Below, one piece after another: positions 12,841-25,300 of a stretch of 64,000 nucleotides of DNA. Location of the stretch: assembly GCA_022393335.1 (NCBI GenBank), contig JAJEKB010021677.1:111198-175197 (forward strand), given 5' to 3'. The position numbers and the translations under genes were made by a program. The stretch is from Macrotrachela quadricornifera (Eukaryota; Rotifera; Eurotatoria; Philodinida; Philodinidae). Each line of letters begins with the position of its first letter. The stretch's first letter is position 1. The notes under the pieces are model-generated. The model saw only the letters and a program-made list of their open reading frames with translations, made no database searches and had not been told where the DNA came from.

Positions 12841-13870
12841 TGAAAAACGTTTTTGTTAGAAAATACATCTTATCACACGCCATTCGACACAGATCGACAC
12901 GCTGATTCTGAAAATTACCTTAGTCGCTCGGTAAGATGTTATTTTAAGGATAAAAAAAGAGATTTGGGGAGCCAAAAAAAGGAATTGGGGTCAAAAATCA
13001 GGGTTTTCTTGAGAATCCCTAGCATAGTATATGGTCTCTGATGCGATACGATGTACATAGGTAACGAAAATTTAATATAGATGAACACAGTAAGTAAATG
13101 GCTGAGTTCAGTTGGATGAGAACTCTTTGTAATGTTCGGAAAATACGGCATGACTCTTTTTTTTTGAGCTTTCCTTGCATGAAGACCAAAACATTTTTTT
13201 TTCAAAATAATCCTTTTTTTTATATATCGTTCGATGCAGCTTGATGAGCTGATTCCGAATATCACCTTGGTTTTTGCACCAAAGCGATGTCTTCTTTACA
13301 AAAATAGGGATTCCAGGGCAAAAATCTCGGTTTTTTGTAAGTCTCATAGCACCGAATCTGCTCGTCGATGTGAAATGGCGCTATAGCCAATGATGAATCA
13401 CATATAGGAGAATAATTGGTGAAAATTTCAGCTCAATCGGACGAAAATTGTTTAAGGGGGAGGGAGGTTAATAATATGGAAAGGCTGGGTTTCAGAACCT
13501 TGTCGGGCACAGAAACCTACTTTGTTTTTCGAAAAGCACTTACTATTATATATGATTCGATGCAGCTTGACGAGCTGTTTCCGAATATCACATTGGTTTT
13601 TCACCAAAATGTTTCTGTATTCGCAAAGCTAATGATTCCTGAGCAGAAACCTGGTTTTCTAGAAAACCGCCAGTTCCGTTTCTATTTACTGATGTGACAT
13701 GGCGCTATGGCCAACGATAAATCACACATAGAAGAATAACTGGTGAAATTTTTAGCCCAATCGGATGAGAACTGTTTGGAGGGCGCACAAAATACGGCAT
13801 GACAGTTTTTTTTGTCCTACTTTCGGCCCAGTAATCCCTTTTTTCCTACTCTAGTTCTGACTGGATCGGA
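12840..13870. repeat. diverged direct repeats, unit about 325 bp, about three copies
   Basis: Landmarks recur at a spacing of about 325 bp. TCGATGCAGCTTGATGAGCT starts at 13231 and its partner at 13557. The segment GTGAAATGGCGCTATAGCCA starts at 13371 and its partner at 13694. GGATGAGAACT...AAAATACGGCATGAC appears near 13115 and again near 13765. A more diverged copy begins near 12880. Copies are imperfect and contain broken frames, so this is a decayed tandem repeat or part of a larger mobile element. Confidence 0.6.
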
Positions 13871-14220
13871 ATAATTTTTTCACACAATGAAGCTTATAGA
13901 CTAATCATTCGTTTGAGATAGTTTTTCCTTTTAAGATACAGTGATAAGTTGGTGACAGAAATGATCTCCAGACAATTAACGATTTATGAACAAAATTTTT
14001 GACGCTGGCCTTTCGCAGGGTTCAGCTTGATTTTCGAAAGTCTGAGTTTAGGGTAAGATAGACTAACTATGGACGTATTCATTCCAATATTTAAACTTTG
14101 GAAAACATAACTTGAGGTCATGTCCGCCTGGTTGTCCACTGTGCAGCTACGGCGAACTTCGAAATCTTGAAGGATCCTGAATTTGAAAATCATCTAATAT
14201 TAGTAGACACTTAACGATTG
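13870..14220. other. intergenic DNA, nothing recognised
   Basis: Ordinary AT-rich sequence between two repeat blocks. The minus-strand frame at 13984-14193 has no recognisable domain. Confidence 0.4.
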
Positions 14221-14239
14221 CAATATCGAAAGGAACTAG

Positions 14240-14500
14240 CTCAAGTAATTCATAGAATTCACGGAATCCAAGGATACCAATCATACCAATCAATCCATGA
14301 AATCCATGAACGTCAAAGATAGCAATGATCTCACAGAATCCAACAATACCAAGGTTTTCTGGAATGCAAGGGTGGTAAGAACTTCAAGGAACCTAAGCAT
14401 ACCATGGATGTCAAGGATACCAAGGATATTAAGAATGCAAAATGAATCAAAGATGCTAAGAATATTAAGGAATCGTAGGATACCGAGAATATTCACGCTA
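14240..14500. repeat. degenerate short-period repeat (AAGGATACC-like, 9 bp)
   Basis: The stretch is built from recurring words such as AAGGATACCAA, AAGGATATTAAGAAT, AATCATACCAATC and ATACCGAGAATATT, with a loose 9-bp phase. That phase gives fake repetitive peptides in both directions (for example the LGILRFLNIL-type series on the minus strand). It is a decayed minisatellite, not a gene. Confidence 0.45.
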
Positions 14501-14539
14501 CATGGTACTATATTATGTTATGATCTTGAACGTATTTGA

Positions 14540-15330
14540 GTAGTTGTTTCTTTTTGGAATCCTAAGAATAGTAAAAAAAACTCCGTTGGTGAAGCTTTAC
14601 AGTGTATATGCATAAATTTCTTCGGGTACTTCAGTGACAACGTCATCTAGCACGGACGTGCGATGAAATCAGCATATAACGAGTGGAAGTTGCAGAATCG
14701 CATCTTTTAAGTTTAATCACGATTTTATTCAAACTGTTTTTCTTGGTATACATGCTGTCTTGAAACTTCTTATACAAAAATTTTGTACTTTATGAACAAG
14801 TCTCGGCATGTGAACTATTAAATAGATTTTAAAAAAAGTTGGCGTCAGTTTACCTCTTTGATTTATTTTTATCATTATTCTAAAGAGTGAAGTACCTGTT
14901 TTGGTCCGAATCTCTATATCGACAGCATCTATACAAAGTTGAATATTTGCCTGTTTATCTGTTAGAGTCATATGTATATGACGTTGTGCCGTAAGCCCAT
15001 GATATTAAATATGTATTTCGGATGAACTTTCCGATTTTTATGCCGTAGCCCTCAAGTTAATCAGGCCGCGGGTATAGATCCTAAGATTAATCGTGAGAGT
15101 AACTATATTCTCTTCACCCATACCCATTCAACATCTTCACACCCTTATCTATTTTTATTTTAAAATAATATGCGTCCCAGATAAATTTATCTGATGAGTG
15201 CTTTCAACAAAAACGAAGTTCTTATCATAGCACATTTTCTTGATAACTCACTCTCGGGACTTTTTCTTTTTCTCTTTCTCCTTTAAACACAACATTTTAC
15301 ACAGAATCGCTCTCATATTTTATTTCTTCA
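14540..15330. other. intergenic DNA upstream of the small secreted-protein gene
   Basis: No coding signal recognised. The right end leads into the TATA box at 15340. Confidence 0.35.
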
Positions 15331-15339
15331 ACTAGCGAG

Positions 15340-15347
15340 TATAAAAG
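15340..15347 (+). promoter_or_regulatory. TATA box (TATAAAAG)
   Basis: TATAAAAG lies 96 bp before the ATG of the putative secreted-protein gene at 15436, leaving room for a start site about 30 bp downstream and a 5' leader of about 65 bp. The match to the TATA consensus is good. Its use is inferred from position. Confidence 0.45.
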
Positions 15348-15435
15348 GGCTGGTATACTAGCATATATTCACAACAAATATCAAACCTATAACAATCAAC
15401 ACTATCATCACAATTTTCTACGATCATAATCATCT

Positions 15436-18400
15436 ATGATTACCAAAGGAACACTTCTCGGTCTCATTTATCTGATGATGCTTTTGATCACAATCACGAT
15501 GGCATCGCCTGCGCATCTCAAATGGTTCCGTATATATATTCATTATTCATGCTATTCTTCATGATTATCAAAGATCACTCTATCACCTTCACAATCCTTC
15601 CATACTAGAAGTAAAATAGTAACAAGCAGTGTTACTTATTTGCCACATCATGTTTCAATGTGCTACAAAATCGATCTATATTCCTTCACTCGCCGAATAA
15701 TTGAAGAGAAAGACGCAGCAATGTATATATGCGCTGTTCTTTCCCATCATTCATCGACTCGCGTCCAAATTCTACAACTAAACAACATATTAGAATACAA
15801 TCTTGATTTACGTTTTCATTTGTCAAGTGTTTTACCATCCTGTAAACAATTCGAAATCTTTCTTTAGAATTCATCAAAATATTTCAATACGATCTGCTTA
15901 TGGTTTATTTATTTCTCAAGTGTTTTTTCCATCCTCTGATGAGCACGAGATCTTTGTCTCTACCTATCCAAAATATTTGAATACGATTATCGTATAATCT
16001 ATTTATCTACTATGTGTTTCTTTATGTTGCCATCAACACAAAATCTTTGTCTGGAATTCAAAAAAACATTGTAATATGATCTTTGATTGAACCTCCATTT
16101 CTCAAGTGTTTTTCAACGTTTTAATCAATCGAGAATCCTTGCCTGGAATCTACTAAAAATATTTGAATACAATCATGGTACGATTTATTCGTCTGTCAAG
16201 TGTCTTTCCATCCTCTAATCAAATCATAATTTTTACCTGAAATGCAACAAAGTATTCGTATCTAATGTTTGTTTGAACTTCCATTTTTCAAGTGTTTCTC
16301 TATTGTGCAATTAACTAGAAATCTGTGCCGAAACTTCACCAAAGTATTTGAATATAACTATCCTGTCATTTATTCATTTGCCAAATGTTTTTCCATCTTG
16401 TGTTCAACTCGAAATTTTTACTTGGAATTCTGAAAAATATCTGAATAAAATTTTGATGCGATTTATTCATTTGTCAAATCTGTTACCATCCCGTGCCCAA
16501 CCCGAAATCTTTGCCTGCAATTTAGCAAAATATTTGAATACAATCATCTTATCATTTATTCATCTACCAGATATATTATCATCCTGTGTTCAATTCGACA
16601 TCTTTGTCTGGAATTTAGCAAGATATTTGAACACAATCATCCTATCATTTATTCATTTGCCAGATACGTTACCATCGTGTGTTCAACTCGAAATCTTTGG
16701 TCAAAATTCAGCAAAATATTGGAATACAATGTTTGGTTAAACTTTCATTTTTCAAATGTTTTTTTTATCCTATAATCAAATCGAAACATTTACCTCCAAT
16801 TCAAAAACACATCCGAATACAATCTTGATTTCAATTTTCATTTGCTAAGTGTTTTTCGCATGCTGTGATCCGCTCGAAATCTTTCCCCATAATTCTTTAA
16901 ACTATTGGAATACGATCACCCTATCATTTCTTCATTTATCAGATTTTTTCATTCTGTAATCCATTCAAACTCTTTCTTTAGGATTCAGAAAATTATTTGA
17001 ATACAATCTTAATTTGAATCTCTATTTGTCAAGTATTTTATCCTGTTGGGATCAACTCGAAATCTTTGTCTGAAATTCACCAAAATATTTGGATACAATC
17101 ATGTTACGACTTATTCCTTTATAGAATGTTTTTATATGCTTTAATCAACTCAAAACTTTTGCTTGGAATTGAACAACATATGGGAATACAATGTTTGGTT
17201 GAACTTCCATTTTTTAAGTATTTTACAATGCTATAATGAACTAGAAATCCGTACCTCGAATTCAACAAAATATTTGAACATAAACTTAATTTGAACTTTC
17301 ATTTGTTAACGATTCTTCTACCTTGTAATCAACTCGAAATATTTGAATCCAATTTACCAAAATATTTTAATATAATCATCTTGTAATAAGTTCATTTGTT
17401 AATTTTTTTCTGTACGCTAATCAACTCGAAATCGATGCTTTGAATCCAACAAAATATTTGAATAGAAGCTTGATTTGAACTTTCATTTATTAAGTGTTTC
17501 TTCCATCCTGTAATCAATTGGATATCTTTTCTTCTAGTTCAGCAGAATATTGGAGTATAACATTCTTGTAATTTCTCCATTTGTTAAATGTTTCTCCATG
17601 CTTTAATCGAATCGAAATCTTTGTCTCTAATACAGCTAAATATGGGAAGACAATGTTTGATTGAACTTTCATTTTTCAAATGTTTTTTTATCCTATAATC
17701 AACTAGGCATCTTTGCCTGGAGGTCAACAAACTATTTGAATACAATCGTGGTAGGATTTATTGATGTGTCAAATGTTTTTCCATCTTGTGATCTACTAGA
17801 AATATTTGCCTGGAGTTCAACAAAATATTCGAATACAATCGTGCTGGATTTATTGATGTGTCAGGTATTTTTTCCATCCTGTGATCAACTAGAAATATTT
17901 GCCTGGAGTTCAGCAAAATATTGGAATATAATGTTTGATTAAACATTCATTTGTTAAATATTTTCTCGTCTTGTGATTAATTTATCATATTTGCCTGGAA
18001 TTCATCAAAGTATTTGAATACAATAATATTATGATATATTCATTTGTTAAATGTATTTCCATCCTCTAATCGATTCGAAAAGTTTGCCTTCAATTCAAGA
18101 AAATATTTAAATACGATCATCCTATGATTTAGACATTTATCAAGATTGTTTTCAATTATGTAATTAACTTGAAATCTGTGTGTTGAGTTCAGAACACTAT
18201 TTGAATAAAATCTTGATATGATTTATTCATTTCTACAATCGCTATGAGTGACTACACTGGATGTATTATCATTCTCTGTATGAGAGAGGACTATTTGAAT
18301 AGAGTATTTAAGTCAGGTATATTATGCTCTATGTAGAGTTTCGATAATAATCCATTGAGAGATTTTTCTGATATTTCATTCCGTAACTTATATATTCTTG

Positions 18401-18666
18401 TTTGAGTCTATCATTTTATCAATTTACGATCATGAATTAATTTAATACTTCTTTTGTTCATAGGACATACGGCACACACGCATGTTCACATCGAACTTCA
18501 AACATTGGCATCAACTACCATCTATATCAACGAACATTATTCACTAGTTAGCTTTCTCTACTATATTCGCGACTATTTTTCCTCTTTATTTTTGCTGAAT
18601 TTTTTACAGTTTTCAATTTTAATAAAAAACACATGCTTAAAAATAATTACAGTCGATTTCTTTTAA
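15436..18666 (+). CDS. putative small secreted protein, two exons around a satellite-filled intron
   Basis: Exon 1 (15436-15529) encodes a classic signal peptide: a short basic start (MITK), a hydrophobic core and a small-residue MASPA end. It stops at a GTATAT donor. The first acceptor that keeps the frame open with coding texture is the TTTGTTCATAG before 18464. Exon 2 (18464-18666) continues in phase with HTAHTHVHIELQTLASTTIY and ends at TAA. The model gives about 98 residues and an intron of 2934 bp, mostly the 93-bp tandem array. The hydrophobic C-terminal part is odd, and a further intron or a different exon 2 is possible. The family is unknown. Exon 1 with the TATA box is more secure than exon 2. 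Confidence 0.35.
15795..18236. repeat. 93-bp tandem satellite, about 26 diverged copies
   Basis: A unit of 93 bp repeats head to tail. Each copy has a CCATCCTGTGATCAACTCGA-like part, then AAATCTTTGCCTGGAATTCA, then CAAAATATTTGAATACAATC. The spacing is exactly 93 bp where checked: the TTTGA/TTGGA landmark falls at 16533, 16626 and 16719. Because 93 is divisible by 3, some copies stay open in one frame and mimic a 31-residue protein repeat (for example 16348-16740), but neighbours carry stops and frameshifts. At least three unit subtypes are seen, differing after AATACAAT: one continues CATCCTATCATTTATTC, one CTTGATTTGAAC, one GTTTGGTTGAAC. Confidence 0.85.
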
Positions 18667-19575
18667 ACACCATCAATATTTGCAATAATTACAAATAACA
18701 TATTACTGTTTTCCTAAGCTCAACGTCACGCATTCACTCGATTATTGCTTTCATGGAGAATGAGAACTTTTTGACGGCGAACATCCTATTAGATAGATGT
18801 CTACTCTATGTTGCTCAGCACTTCAAATTTAAAGAAAAATTAATTCTTTCATGTTTCAAGCACAGCTGTCATCACTAAGAACATAATCTTCTTCTTGTAT
18901 TTCATATTCGAATATACACTTCTCTCAACTAATAGCTAAATCCAATATTTGATACATATCATAAAACGAAATCGTAATTAATAGTTAAAATAATTATTTT
19001 ATTCAAAAAAGTAACTTTTGTTTTGTCGTTTAAATGAACAATAACAAAAACAAACATTTTTTTTTGCTTAACTCAATACTTTGCATCACAACTGCTTTCT
19101 ACAAACATCTGCATATAGCTTTATCTATCTTTTTGTTATCAGCCTTCTTTGTAGAGTGCAAATAACTTGAAGAAGTTTAGTTTTTACTAGCTATCACTTT
19201 CAATTGCGTTTATCTTTATTTTAAAAGGATGCTCATTGTTATCAGCTGCTAATGTAAGCAGACAAACATGGTGTGATGCTTATATCGATATTTCGCACAT
19301 ATTTTCTCTTAGATGAATGATAAAAACTTGAATTTTTTAAAAAGATGTGCCGTAAAAAGTTCTATAATAGATATCTGAAGAGATACTCACTAATTTGTTT
19401 TGATGGCCTACTCCATATTCAAAGTGAACAATCTACATGATAGTGCTACTTTCCATCGTACTGATTTTAATAGAAATTATTTCGAAGACTATTTAATTTT
19501 GCATATATCTCAGCTTGAGAAACAGACGAGGGTGAGTTTTCAGAAAGCACGTTGTGTTCGCGATTTCATTCTTGC
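18667..19575. other. intergenic DNA, nothing recognised
   Basis: AT-rich sequence without coding texture between the small secreted-protein model and the piggyBac-like element. Confidence 0.4.
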
Positions 19576-19579
19576 TTAA

Positions 19580-19875
19580 TCCTTTCACGGACGAATTTTG
19601 GACGAGTGAGAGTGAAAGGTAGGAATGTGACAGTTCGATTTCATGGATTCTGAGAAGCCGAAACAAAGAGCCGATGATCAGTTCCAGATCCTATTTAAGT
19701 GAGCTAGTGATTAGCCTCAAATTCTACTCATATGAGCTGGTGATTAGGTCTTTTCAGATGGGCTTGGTTTGATATACCTGCTCCCGCTCTCAGAACTGAC
19801 ACACCTCTAGTTAGAGAGAGAAAAATATAAATAAAAAAAAAGTGGTATATATACGTACCACCGCCCGTAAAAGGG
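19580..19875. mobile_element. 296-bp piggyBac-like MITE with TTAA flanks
   Basis: The ends are inverted: TCCTTTCACGGACGA on the left and the reverse complement of CCCTTTTACGGGCGG on the right. Both sit directly against TTAA (19576-19579 and 19876-19879), the fixed target of piggyBac transposases, whose ends typically begin CCYT. The inside has no open frame, so it is non-autonomous. The terminal repeats are about 15 bp with a few mismatches. Confidence 0.6.
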
Positions 19876-19879
19876 TTAA

Positions 19880-21294
19880 GGGATTCATCAGACGCCTTTA
19901 ATTTATATTTATTGAATTCTATTATGATGATCCAGAGATCACAAATAAGACCTTGATATTGATGCGTTATAACGTTTTCCGGAAATAGATTTCATTCAAT
20001 TGAACTTCACACATAACTTCAAGATTAAAATATAAAATGGAAACATATACCAAAATAGATCGTATTATGTTGAAGATTTATTTCGAAATAAATATTCTTC
20101 AAGTAACATATAAAAAGATAGTATAATCTATTTATATAAAAAAAATTCTTGTTTTCCAAATAAAGAAATAATCAACCTATTTATTCCTTTATGAGACTGA
20201 TTAATAATGCTAATAAAATTCTGACAAAATAAGTCGTTTTCTTTTATTTTAATAGATTCTATCCTGAAATAATAAGATAATCATGTCACTATAATATGAC
20301 TTTATTAAAAAAGCAAGTATAGATACTGGTAGAGCTTGAAAGCCTCTATCTTTCTGTGTACGCCTTGTATAAGGATCATAATTGACTCTTTGATGATCGA
20401 ATAAGAAGAATGAAAAACGAACGGAATATATGTTAGACAAAGAAGTGTTGCATTTCTCTTTGCTTTACTAATAACTTATTATTTTACATACTAAGTCATC
20501 TGACTTAAACTCAATCTAGAAATAAATATTCAACATCATAGTCGAAAAAAAACATTCCAAGACTTGATTGAAGGTTAGTCAAACACTATTATTGATATAT
20601 AAAACACTACCAATGTGCTCTTCGATCATGTCGCTAACTATGACACATCAAGCAGAAAAGAAAAGTAATTACACAACATGCAATATGAAACAGCATACAA
20701 TGAAGATACATTATAAATAGAAATGGATCGAGCCGCGCTTCCGGGCGTTCACCATATTGTTCTTTCCTCATGAGCCATAAGCATTAGGATGCGAGACTTC
20801 TGTTTCGCATGTCCGAGAGAAACTCGATACTCAATTCTTCTTTTTTTTAATCTATTTGATCGTGATTATCATAGAAGAATTAATATTTCAAAGGTTAAAT
20901 TTAACTTAGGAGATTATGATTTTTACAAATACCTCTGAAGATAACACTTCGTATGATTTGTCTTCTACGACAAAGTACCAGAGATCTTGTAAGAAAATCA
21001 GAAGTATAATAATATTGCTGAAAATTGATTAGCACAGAGCAATTAACACTAGAATATTCAAATGAAAATTTTGAATATACTTAATTACCAACAATGGAAA
21101 AATTGAGAACAAAACACCTAAAACATTTCAATTTAATATTGATAATAGATTTTTGAAGTGTGCAGTTATGCATATTAAATACTCTATTTCGCAATACAAA
21201 ACTAATTGTGGCTTGGTTTTATTTTTCAAAAACATATATTACATGCAATAATATAAATAAGAATATGTGTTTTACTCAGCAGAATTAATCATAT
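19880..21294. other. intergenic DNA, nothing recognised
   Basis: No coding, RNA or repeat feature recognised. The right end is the 3' flank of the EF-hand gene at 21295. Confidence 0.4.
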
Positions 21295-21633
21295 TTAAGA
21301 TGTTCTTTCAGTAAAAGATCCCGTAAAAACACTAGCATTTCCCAATTGTCGTTTCAAATCAGTATGTTCATCTTGAAAAATTGCTGCCATAAATTTAAGA
21401 TATTCACCATAACTTACTCTTCGATCATGATTCCAATCCATTTGTTTTAATACAGAATCAATAATACCATCCTCGGCAATTACATTTGTACGTTTTAAAC
21501 ATTCTTTCACTTCCTTACAAGTTATATAACCATCGTTATTTAAATCAAATTCCCGAAATGTTTGATTTATTTCATCTATTTCACTTTGTTTAAGACCATA
21601 AGTATTGTTGAATACACCATCTAGTGATGCCAT
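21295..21633 (-). CDS. calmodulin-like protein with two EF-hands
   Basis: A single uninterrupted frame of 112 residues begins with ATG at 21633 (MASLDG) and ends with TAA. It holds a pair of EF-hand calcium-binding loops about 36 residues apart. The first (residues 30-41, DLNNDGYITCKE) has all canonical ligand positions and the usual Gly at position 6. The second (66-77, DWNHDRRVSYGE) keeps D, N, D, S and E but has Arg instead of Gly at position 6, which may weaken binding. The length is about that of one calmodulin lobe plus short tails, so it is probably a small calcium sensor in the cytosol. There is no signal peptide, membrane segment or obvious myristoylation site. The partner is unknown. 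No neighbouring gene lies close. Confidence 0.88.
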   Translation of the reverse strand: MASLDGVFNNTYGLKQSEIDEINQTFREFDLNNDGYITCKEVKECLKRTNVIAEDGIIDSVLKQMDWNHDRRVSYGEYLKFMAAIFQDEHTDLKRQLGNASVFTGSFTERTS

Positions 21634-21639
21634 AAATAA

Positions 21640-22117
21640 AAATTTTGTCTTTTGGATAAAAAAATTGATTGATTTGGTGAGATTTCAAAACTTCTGAAAG
21701 CAATAAAAAATCGTTTTTTTTTTAAATAAGTCATGGAGTAAAACAGAAAACAAATTTCACCATTCTGTTAGTTAGTAACACTTGAAAGTGATGCACACAT
21801 GTGTAGAGGAAGAAAAAAATACAATTCAATGGTCCAGATGTATATTGTTTTCTTTCGTTCTACCGAGAATGAAATTAAAAAGTGATAAGTGGTTGAGTAA
21901 TACAGGACAATATGCGCGTATAATTGATGAGAACCACGTCACACGTCGATATTACCTCAAAAGATGATTCATCTTTCTATATACAAATATAATCGATAAA
22001 GCAGTCCTATTTTACAAAGAATAAATCGGTTCCCTATTATCCCTTTCCGGCCGGCTACCAGAAGATAGCTAGCAAAAAATTCTTCTTCTATATACTCTTT
22101 GTTCTTTAGGTGTGAGG
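21640..22117. other. 5' flank of the EF-hand gene
   Basis: Nothing definite. The plus-strand frame at 21782-21967 has no recognised domain. There is no clear TATA box. Confidence 0.3.
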
Positions 22118-22355
22118 ATTATTGAATTCCATCTTGAAGTTTAACGAACTGACAGTGAGTCGAACGCCAACATGTTGCCATTTTGCAGCATCCGACCATA
22201 AGGATACAAAAAGTTAGAAAAAATGAATAAATTTTTGCTCGATAGAAACCCAATAAGTTGCTGTTAGTTTTAGTCGAGACTGTCAAACAAAAGCAAACTT
22301 TGGTCATCTAACCCTATCTTATAGCTTCAAGATGAGATATTCCAATAATGTTAAA
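22112..22355. mobile_element. possible small foldback element (about 240 bp)
   Basis: ATTATTGAATTCCATCTTGAAG on the left is matched, inverted and imperfectly, by CTTCAAGATGAGATATTCCAA at about 22326-22346, with further weak pairing inside (GACAGTGAGTCGA against TCGAGACTGTC). This looks like a small miniature inverted-repeat element. No clear target duplication was found. Confidence 0.35.
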
Positions 22356-25300
22356 ATATTGACTAAAATAACGCAAATCTCACCAATTTTTTCTAGAGAA
22401 GCTCTCAAATTCAGTGAATTTCTAACAAGAGTATATCATAATATTCTTATTCAAATTACTATCAACCGTTACGAACCTTGTTAGAATCTCGGTAAATTCG
22501 TGAGCTTCCTTATGAAAGCAGATGAAATTTACGCTATTACGGAAAGGTTTTGAGTATTATTGGAATATATCTTACGTTGAGATTAAGAGATGGATAAATG
22601 AATAAAGTATATTTTCGTTTGACAGCCTGGACCGAAAACCGAAAGAAAGCTGTATAGTTGGACGATTATATATAAATACAAAACTGATTCTAATCATATT
22701 GAAAGTATAATCTTGTAGGTAACTGATGATTGAACAATTAAGTTTTACATATATAACAGAAAAGACTAATAATTTCTACAAGTTGCATAATTAGATGATA
22801 CAAATATAAAACATTATGAGACATTTTTTACCTGATTCTTCTTGTTACAAAACTGAAGTATATATGAATTTTTCTTCTAGATCTGTTGACGAAAGAATTC
22901 GAACATTGAAATGAAGTCTAGATGATGGAGTACTGTCTATTTAATACAAGATTTCTAATGATGTTTAACATTGTAATACTAGAATACTTGAATGGTTTGT
23001 GAGGATGATCAAATGGGACACACAAAGAAATGTCGCCACTGTTGTACATATGACACACATATTTTAACTTGTAAAATGATACTTATTTGAATAGAAGGGG
23101 TAAATTGATCTGAGTAAATGTTTTCAAACATATTTGTCTTGAAAACTGAAACTCGTTTTTAAAACATTCAACGTATCTTTTTATGCATGAAAAATCCACT
23201 TTTTTGTTTCTTATTTAAGCAAGGAACGATATAAAATTAGTGGGTATTCTCTGTTTACTCATTATTTGTGGTATTGTATAAGGTAAGTGTAGGCACGACT
23301 TGAAATTTATGATAGCTATTGCCACCGATAATCGCTAAGTTTAATTTTTTTTTGAAAAATAGTAATTTACTCAGTTGTTGATCGAACCGTTCGAGAATCT
23401 TCTTGAAATATAGACAAAATTCATCCTTTCCTCACCTTCGGTCTTGCGACTCACGGGATTCTTGAGCTTTTTAGATATGTTTTTAATTTATTTGTGAAGG
23501 ATAAATCCTTGATTTGGATAGGCTACTATACTACATTTTAATTTTTGCGATTGATTGATATTTTTGGTGCTTTAATAGTCCCAATATCTCTGAATAATTG
23601 TTGATAGACTTGATAAAGGAATGAATTATCAGTACGAGGAGAAAATGTCGAAATATAACCGATAGCGTGTAGAAATAATAGCATTTTCTTTTTTTGTATT
23701 TACTAAGTGAGTCGAATAGAATTCGAATGAACATTTTTGTATTCATTTCGGTCTCTGGTCTGAACGAAGACTAATACCAAATCATTGAACTTCCATCGAG
23801 AAAAACACTTTTTTCTACCCTTACAGCCGGATGTTGCCAAATGACAACATGCTTAAATTGTTCTTCAAGTAAACTGAAAAATTCATCCTATTGATAAAAT
23901 AGATAATGGATTTAGAGAGAAAAATTAATCACTTATTACTTCTCGTATCGAATGCTTAGACAAATAGAAGATAGATCATTTCGACTTGGAAGCTGTTTCG
24001 GGTTGTAGAGGAAGAATCCATCCCTTTCCTCAATAATAGCTTTCTCCTTCCTTGAGAAGACGTAGGTCTGCCCTAAAATGCATGCAATTAATTATCAACT
24101 CACTTAAGAAACTATATCTCATCACTTTAAGATAAATTCTAAGGTGATATTGGCAAAACATTGCAAAATGGCAAGGTTAACAGTATTAGATTGTTCAATA
24201 GACTCATCTGAATATTGGTCGCATTTTATTTCAGTAGTAAAATAACAGTGATCAATTTTATTAGTAATTTTTGTAGATGCGTCGTTCTTGATATCATTAA
24301 AATACTTAAAAATATTGTTGAAAATTTGAATAAATGATTTGTTCTTATTAAAACTTAAATAAAGAAGATGAGTCAAATTGGCAGAGAAATTAGTTATTTA
24401 TTTCATGTCCAAATGGCAAAAACACGTATCCAGATTCATTTTCATATGATACATTCCATCTAAAAGAGCAAGGGTGAAAATGTTGACTTTCTGCTCTCAA
24501 AATATTTCAGTTTTTTTTTATTATTATTAATTCAGTGACATCACTCAATGAAGTTGTAATGCTCTATTTCGCAACGACTTTCGATCAATTTTCTAAGTTA
24601 AACTTGTGTTCTCCTATGGAATTAGCAATTTTTAGTCATCCGTGTAAGGAGAAACTGGTGAGTTTCTAAAAATTAAACGAGAGATATTGCACAATAAATT
24701 TTGTCAGTTTTATTAAGAGTTAATAGAGATAATCATTCTTTTAGTATTATACGGTTCTACAGGATTGGAAATAATATTTTGATAGGGAAAATACTGCTAT
24801 AATTTCAAATAGAGTAAATAATGAATTTTATACTAAATGAAAGTTCGTCGAAACGAGTTTTATTGGTACTAGGTAATTCAGAAGTGGAGTAAAATTTTTT
24901 CTTCCATATATTTACATAGTTGAATAGAGCTCGTCGGGCTCCATAAAATTGTATATATTAAAACAATCTTAAGGGTGAGGATGGAATTTTATGTTCTAAA
25001 AGGATAGTTGCAATCCAATATCTGTGAATATATGACGATAGTTTATAGTGATACTGATCTATCACATACTACGATATATGAATAGACTCGTCATTCTAAA
25101 GATGAATAATTAAGTATTAATAATAGTCATTGGTGTGATAGATACGTCCTTCACATCATATTAGAATATGCTATATTTTCGTGAACTAACTTTAATCATT
25201 TATAATTGATTGTATATAATACTATGCATTGTAAATTTGGGATACTAATAGTACCTACTATTTATCAAAATGCGATTTGATTATCTTCAATCATCAGGCT

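Noticed and set aside
14290..14539. Overlapping repetitive frames on both strands
   Set aside because: They are produced by a degenerate 9-bp-type repeat, not by coding constraint.
16348..16740. 130-codon frame with 31-residue repeats
   Set aside because: It is the 93-bp satellite read in an open frame; adjacent copies are interrupted by stops and shifts, and no start or splice context supports a gene.
15795..18236. CRISPR-like array
   Set aside because: The 93-bp units are contiguous and diverged with no unique spacers, and the DNA is eukaryotic.
20700..20830. Possible tRNA or small RNA gene in a slightly GC-richer patch
   Set aside because: No cloverleaf or A/B box combination could be assembled by eye.
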